Shown here piece after piece: positions 60,333 to 64,000 of a stretch of DNA of 64,000 nt (positions are counted from its first letter, which is position 1; every line of letters begins with the position of its first letter). Origin of the DNA: Chrysoporthe austroafricana (taxonomy: Eukaryota; Ascomycota; Sordariomycetes; Diaporthales; Cryphonectriaceae). The notes under the pieces are model-generated. The model saw only the letters and a list, made by a program, of their open reading frames with translations, was not told where the DNA came from and did not search any database. The translations under genes and the position numbers were made by a program. The stretch covers positions 3,084,071 through 3,148,070 of the forward strand of contig JYIP02000008.1 in assembly GCA_001051155.2 (NCBI GenBank), read 5' to 3'.

Positions 60333-61440
60333 TGCCAACTTGCCCTTAAGGTTTTTGCCATTATTTTTTCACATTCTGCCTAGCTGCCAGAATTGCAGAG
60401 CTGGGCTAATCAGAAGCCAGGGCTATTTTTTTTTTTACAGTATGCTGCTTACTAATTGCGTACCTTCCCAAAATCCCCGCTTTTTCCCCCTTTTCAAAAC
60501 TTAAATCCTTTATCCTATCCTGCTAATTTGCCTTTAGGGTTTTTGCTATTACTTTCTTATATTCTGCCTAGCTATTAGAATTGCAAAGCTAGGCTGATTA
60601 GAAGCCAGGATTATTTTTTTTTTACGGTATGCCGCTTATTAATTACATACTTTCCCAAAATCCCCGCCTCCCCCCCCTTTTCAAAACTTAAATCCCTTAT
60701 CTTATCTTGCTAACTTGCCCTTAAAGTTTTTGTCATTACCTTCTTATATTCTGCCTAGCTGCTAATATTGCGTAACGGCTCTAATCAGAGCTCAGAAATG
60801 CTTATTTTGCCAATAAGCCATTTCCTTTTCCAGAACCCCTTTGCCAGAGCCCCCCGCAATACGCGAAAGGGATTATTATTATATCCTGCTATTACGCTAA
60901 TAAGTTTCCAAGTATTTGCTTCCTGGCTTTCGCCTAGCTATTAATATTACATATCGGCTCTGATTAGAGCCCAGAAGTATTCCTTTAGCCGGTAAGCCAT
61001 TTCCTTCCTTAGAACCTTGCTGCTAAAATCCCTTACTAAAGTCCTTAATATTTTGCCAAAAAATTCGTTATTAAGTCCCGCTATTACGCTAATAAGTTTC
61101 CAAGCACTTGCTTTCTGGCTTTCGCCCAGCTGCTAGCATTACGCAATGGCCTTAATCAAAAGTTAGAACTGCTTATCTTGCTAATAAGCCATTTCCTTCC
61201 CCAGAACCCTTTTGCTAAAGTCTTTCATAATATGCAAAAAAATCCGTTATTATATCTTGCTATTATATTAACAAGTTTCCAGGCATTTGCTTTTTAGCCC
61301 TTGCCTAGCTGCTAGCATTACGTAATAGCCCTAATTAGAGCCCAGAACTGCTTATCTTGCTTGCAAACCGATTGCCTGCTGCCTGCCTTTCAAAAGCTCC
61401 TTTCGAAAGCCCCGGCATTTATCGCTTATAATAGCTAGCG
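60333..61440. repeat. Tandem array of ~185 bp units, about six copies
   Basis: Unit starts recur at about 60333, 60522, 60709, 60888, 61080 and 61259 (spacing 179-192 bp). Shared words include TTCTGCCTAGCTG, TAATCAGA-GCC and AAGCCATTTCCTT. The first two and a half copies share a poly(T)-ACGGTATGC block and the later ones a CTAATAAGTTTCCA block, so two unit types are present. Moderately RIP-affected. It resembles subtelomeric or satellite repeats. Confidence 0.75.
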
Positions 61441-63072
61441 CTAGCAAGCCCGTTTTCATTTCGCCCTGCCTTATTGCCCTTCCGCTTATATGGAATCGGA
61501 TTACGCTTTTTAAAGCAATGCCTCAGCCTGGCTATGCTCAGTATTGCAATAAGCACAAAAAATTGCATAACCTCTTCCAGTTTCATATGCTATAGGGCTT
61601 TGCCGGAAAGCTATATAGCGTTTGGATTCTGAATATAGAAAAAAAATCAATAAAGGCTATCGGAAATGCTTTCGGCCGGCTTTTGCTTGCGCAAGAAAAG
61701 AGCTTTTGGATAGCATATGCAGTATAATTCCAAAAGATCTAGCCGAATCCTATTTTTGTCAAGCTTTCTAGCTTTCGGCTTTTCGGCAAATATCTTGCCC
61801 TCTTAGGGCATAATACCGATACTCGACAAATGCCGGTTCTGATTGTTGCTTTCTTTAGCTTTCGAAACCGAAATCTATGCGATTGCTATTCGCAAAGGGC
61901 TGCAGGCTATATATGCTAATTCAATAACGGAAATACTGCTTATATAATAATTCCCTTTTTCGAATGCTATTCTATTTCCCAAATTCAAGATAGCGCTTAT
62001 ATTAATTGTATCTGGCATATCGAAACTAGCCAGTATACATTTAAAATATATAGAATGCATTTAGTTATCTATAAAGCTAAAGCGCTTGTAAATATTAATA
62101 TAAGTTTGCTTTTATATAAATGAAAACTAATCGGCTTTTCTATTAGTTTGGCTTTGAGCTGCTAAGTATATTTCTTTCGGAATTCGAACTTAATAAAATA
62201 GTAATTCTCGAGTTGCGGATTGATATTAAAGCAGAAAAGGATATGGTAGCTAATATATAGCGGAAAGGTTAGCTTTAGTTAAATTTTTGGGCCGGGAAAA
62301 GGATATTTTATAATACAAAATAAAGAGTAATAGAAAATGAAAATTGCATTTTTTTTTTTTCGGTTTTTATTAGCTAGGCTTAATTACGTATATAATAATT
62401 GGGTTTGATTTATTATTTATTATTATATCTCTCTAAAAGGAAAGAAGGAAAGAAAGCTATAAGCAATAGCTAAAGTATAGAAATAGCTTTTGCTTTAGCA
62501 TACGGGCTATATTTTAGCTTATTCTTATATGCTAGAATAAATAGCTTTAGCTATTCTATATTAGCTATTCTATATTAGCAGTTTTTTTCTTTTCTTATAA
62601 TGCTTTTTCTTTTCCCTTTTATAGTTTATTTACGAATCTTTTTATATAAACTATAAGCTAATTATTATCGATAAGGCGTTTTAATATTCTATTTAATATT
62701 GCTTTAATAAAAGTATTAATTAAGTTATTGTTATTATTAATCTATTATATTTTTATAATCTCGCGCCGTTCGTATAATTATTTGAATGCTATTATATTAA
62801 TTATAAAATGCTTCTCTTCAATCGTTCCAAACTTGATAAAGCATTCGTATAATAAATACGAATCTGTATATACAATTAGAAAAATTATAAAAAACGATAG
62901 CTATTTTATAATTATTTTTAAGGTTATAATAAAAGCTATACTAATATTAATCCTTAAATTTTTATTTAGAAATTGATAGAGCAAGCCCCGCTTTTTGAAA
63001 TAATTAATTAAAACGAAAAGGGGTTTATATTAATCGGAATTCAGAATTCTATATAAATAATTAACCTTAACC
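61441..63072. other. AT-rich sequence with a degraded extra copy of the flanking repeat
   Basis: Mostly low-information AT-rich sequence. At about 62730-63060 a strongly mutated third copy of part of the 496 bp repeat is recognisable (GATAGAGCAAGCCCCGCTTTTTGAAATAA region), in tandem with the right copy. Confidence 0.55.
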
Positions 63073-63568
63073 CTATCCTTAAGTAAAAGTATTCTTAAAG
63101 TAAAAAATAATTTTTTTGTATAGGCAAAAATTTGATATTAATAAAAACCGGGAATAAAAGATTGTTTTAAAATTATATAAACTATATTCAACCCGTTTTT
63201 CAAAATATTTATATCGCTTCAATTCGATCTCTTATCTATTCAATATAATCTATAATATATCTAAATATAAGAACTGTATAACGTTTAAAAGGATCGCAAT
63301 TGCAAATCCTAAGTTTTCATTCAGAAGATTGATAGGGCAAGCCTTATTTTTTCAAATAACCAATCAAAACGAAATGGGTTTTATACTAATTTTAATTCGG
63401 AACTCTAATTAAATAACTAACAGATTAAAGAATTTTCTATATTACCCCTAACCCGCCCGCATTTCTAATCAGAAAATAGATTAGTAAGATAGATAGGAAA
63501 AAAAGTTAAAATTTGTTATTCTTTCAAATTCTTTTTTCCGTATATTATAAATATTTATTTCGAATATA
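63073..63568 (+). repeat. Direct repeat, right copy, flanking the helicase segment
   Basis: Matches 52451-52946 end to end; more C-to-T and G-to-A changes than the left copy. Confidence 0.85.
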
Positions 63569-64000
63569 ATTATTATAGTAAATAAAAAGTAATATAAATA
63601 TTTAATATTAATAGCAAAATATAAAATTAATAAAAAAAGAAATAAATAGCAAATAATAAAAAATAAAAAATAAATAATTTATAATAAATTATAAATAAAA
63701 TAAATAAAAAATAAAATAAGCGATTAATAAAGCAATAATAAAAAATAAAAAATAAAAAAGAAATAATTTATTATAAATTATAAAAATAATAAATGAAAAA
63801 TAAAATAAATAAGAAATAAAATAAAAAATAAAAAAAGCAAATAGTAAATAATAAATAATAAAGAATAAATAAAAAGAAAAATAAATAATAAAAAAAGCAA
63901 ATAATAAGCAAAATAAAAAGCAAATAAAGGAAATAATAAATAAAAAAAGCAATATATATAATAAGCAAGAAATAATAAGTAATTAATAGCAAAGAAAATA
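63569..64000. repeat. AT low-complexity sequence (AAATAAA-type)
   Basis: Almost pure A/T in plus-strand A-rich words (AATAAATAAAAAATAAA). Extends to the window end. Apparent ORFs here are composition artefacts. Confidence 0.85.

Noticed and set aside
52451..63568. Giant LTR retrotransposon with the 496 bp repeats as LTRs
   Set aside because: The repeats lack TG...CA-type ends, no target duplication is visible, and no gag or pol was recognised between them.
63689..63992. ORFs of 73-87 codons at the right end
   Set aside because: Phe/Ile/Leu/Tyr-only translations of AT low-complexity sequence.
1..64000. CRISPR arrays, rRNA or tRNA genes
   Set aside because: None seen on either strand by eye; eukaryotic context makes CRISPR irrelevant, though a degraded tRNA could be missed.

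Overview
The window comes from a filamentous ascomycete (Pezizomycotina). The genes carry short 54-113 nt spliceosomal introns with GTRNGT donors, CTAAC-type branch sites and YAG acceptors. Secondary-metabolite megasynthases are present, and an AT-saturated repeat compartment carries C-to-T/G-to-A changes typical of repeat-induced point mutation (RIP). The genus cannot be told from the sequence.

Region 1 (1-17.3 kb) holds two megasynthases facing tail to tail. The first is the 3' three quarters of a highly reducing PKS-NRPS hybrid (cMT - pseudo-KR - dead ER - KR - ACP - C - A - T - R), cut by the left window edge. The second is a complete NRPS of about 2535 residues on the minus strand (C*-A-T-C-A-T-C). 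Region 2 (17.3-31.9 kb) has tailoring and accessory genes: a caffeoyl-CoA-type O-methyltransferase, a DHA2-type MFS exporter, a stand-alone enoyl reductase related to mitochondrial Etr1/MECR that could replace the dead cis-ER, a possible small secreted protein, and a cytochrome P450 lacking its N-terminal end. A 1.86 kb Fot1/pogo-like DNA transposon with TIRs and TA duplications lies in the divergent NRPS/O-methyltransferase intergenic region. No cluster transcription factor is visible.

Region 3 (31.9-64 kb) has no intact gene and is a stack of RIP-mutated repeats. A Ty3/gypsy element (A, 5' LTR at 31889) is interrupted by a second gypsy element (B, 32786-51279, 208 bp LTRs, GCATT duplications). 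B is interrupted by a third, a chromodomain gypsy element (C, 39018-46447, 477 bp LTRs, ATATT duplications), and it also holds an antisense solo LTR (33633-34072, CGATA duplications). From 52451, A gives way to a segment between two 496 bp direct repeats. That segment contains a wrecked RecQ-like helicase gene of the telomere-linked kind and a roughly 185 bp tandem array. The last 400 bp are AT low-complexity sequence.

Working model (inference): the PKS-NRPS makes a reduced polyketide-aminoacyl chain with the Etr1-like enzyme acting in trans. The two-module NRPS may add to or act beside that product. The O-methyltransferase and P450 tailor it and the MFS protein exports it. The P450 truncation and the transposon in the promoter region suggest the pathway is decaying or has been rewired at the border of a repeat-rich, possibly subtelomeric compartment.
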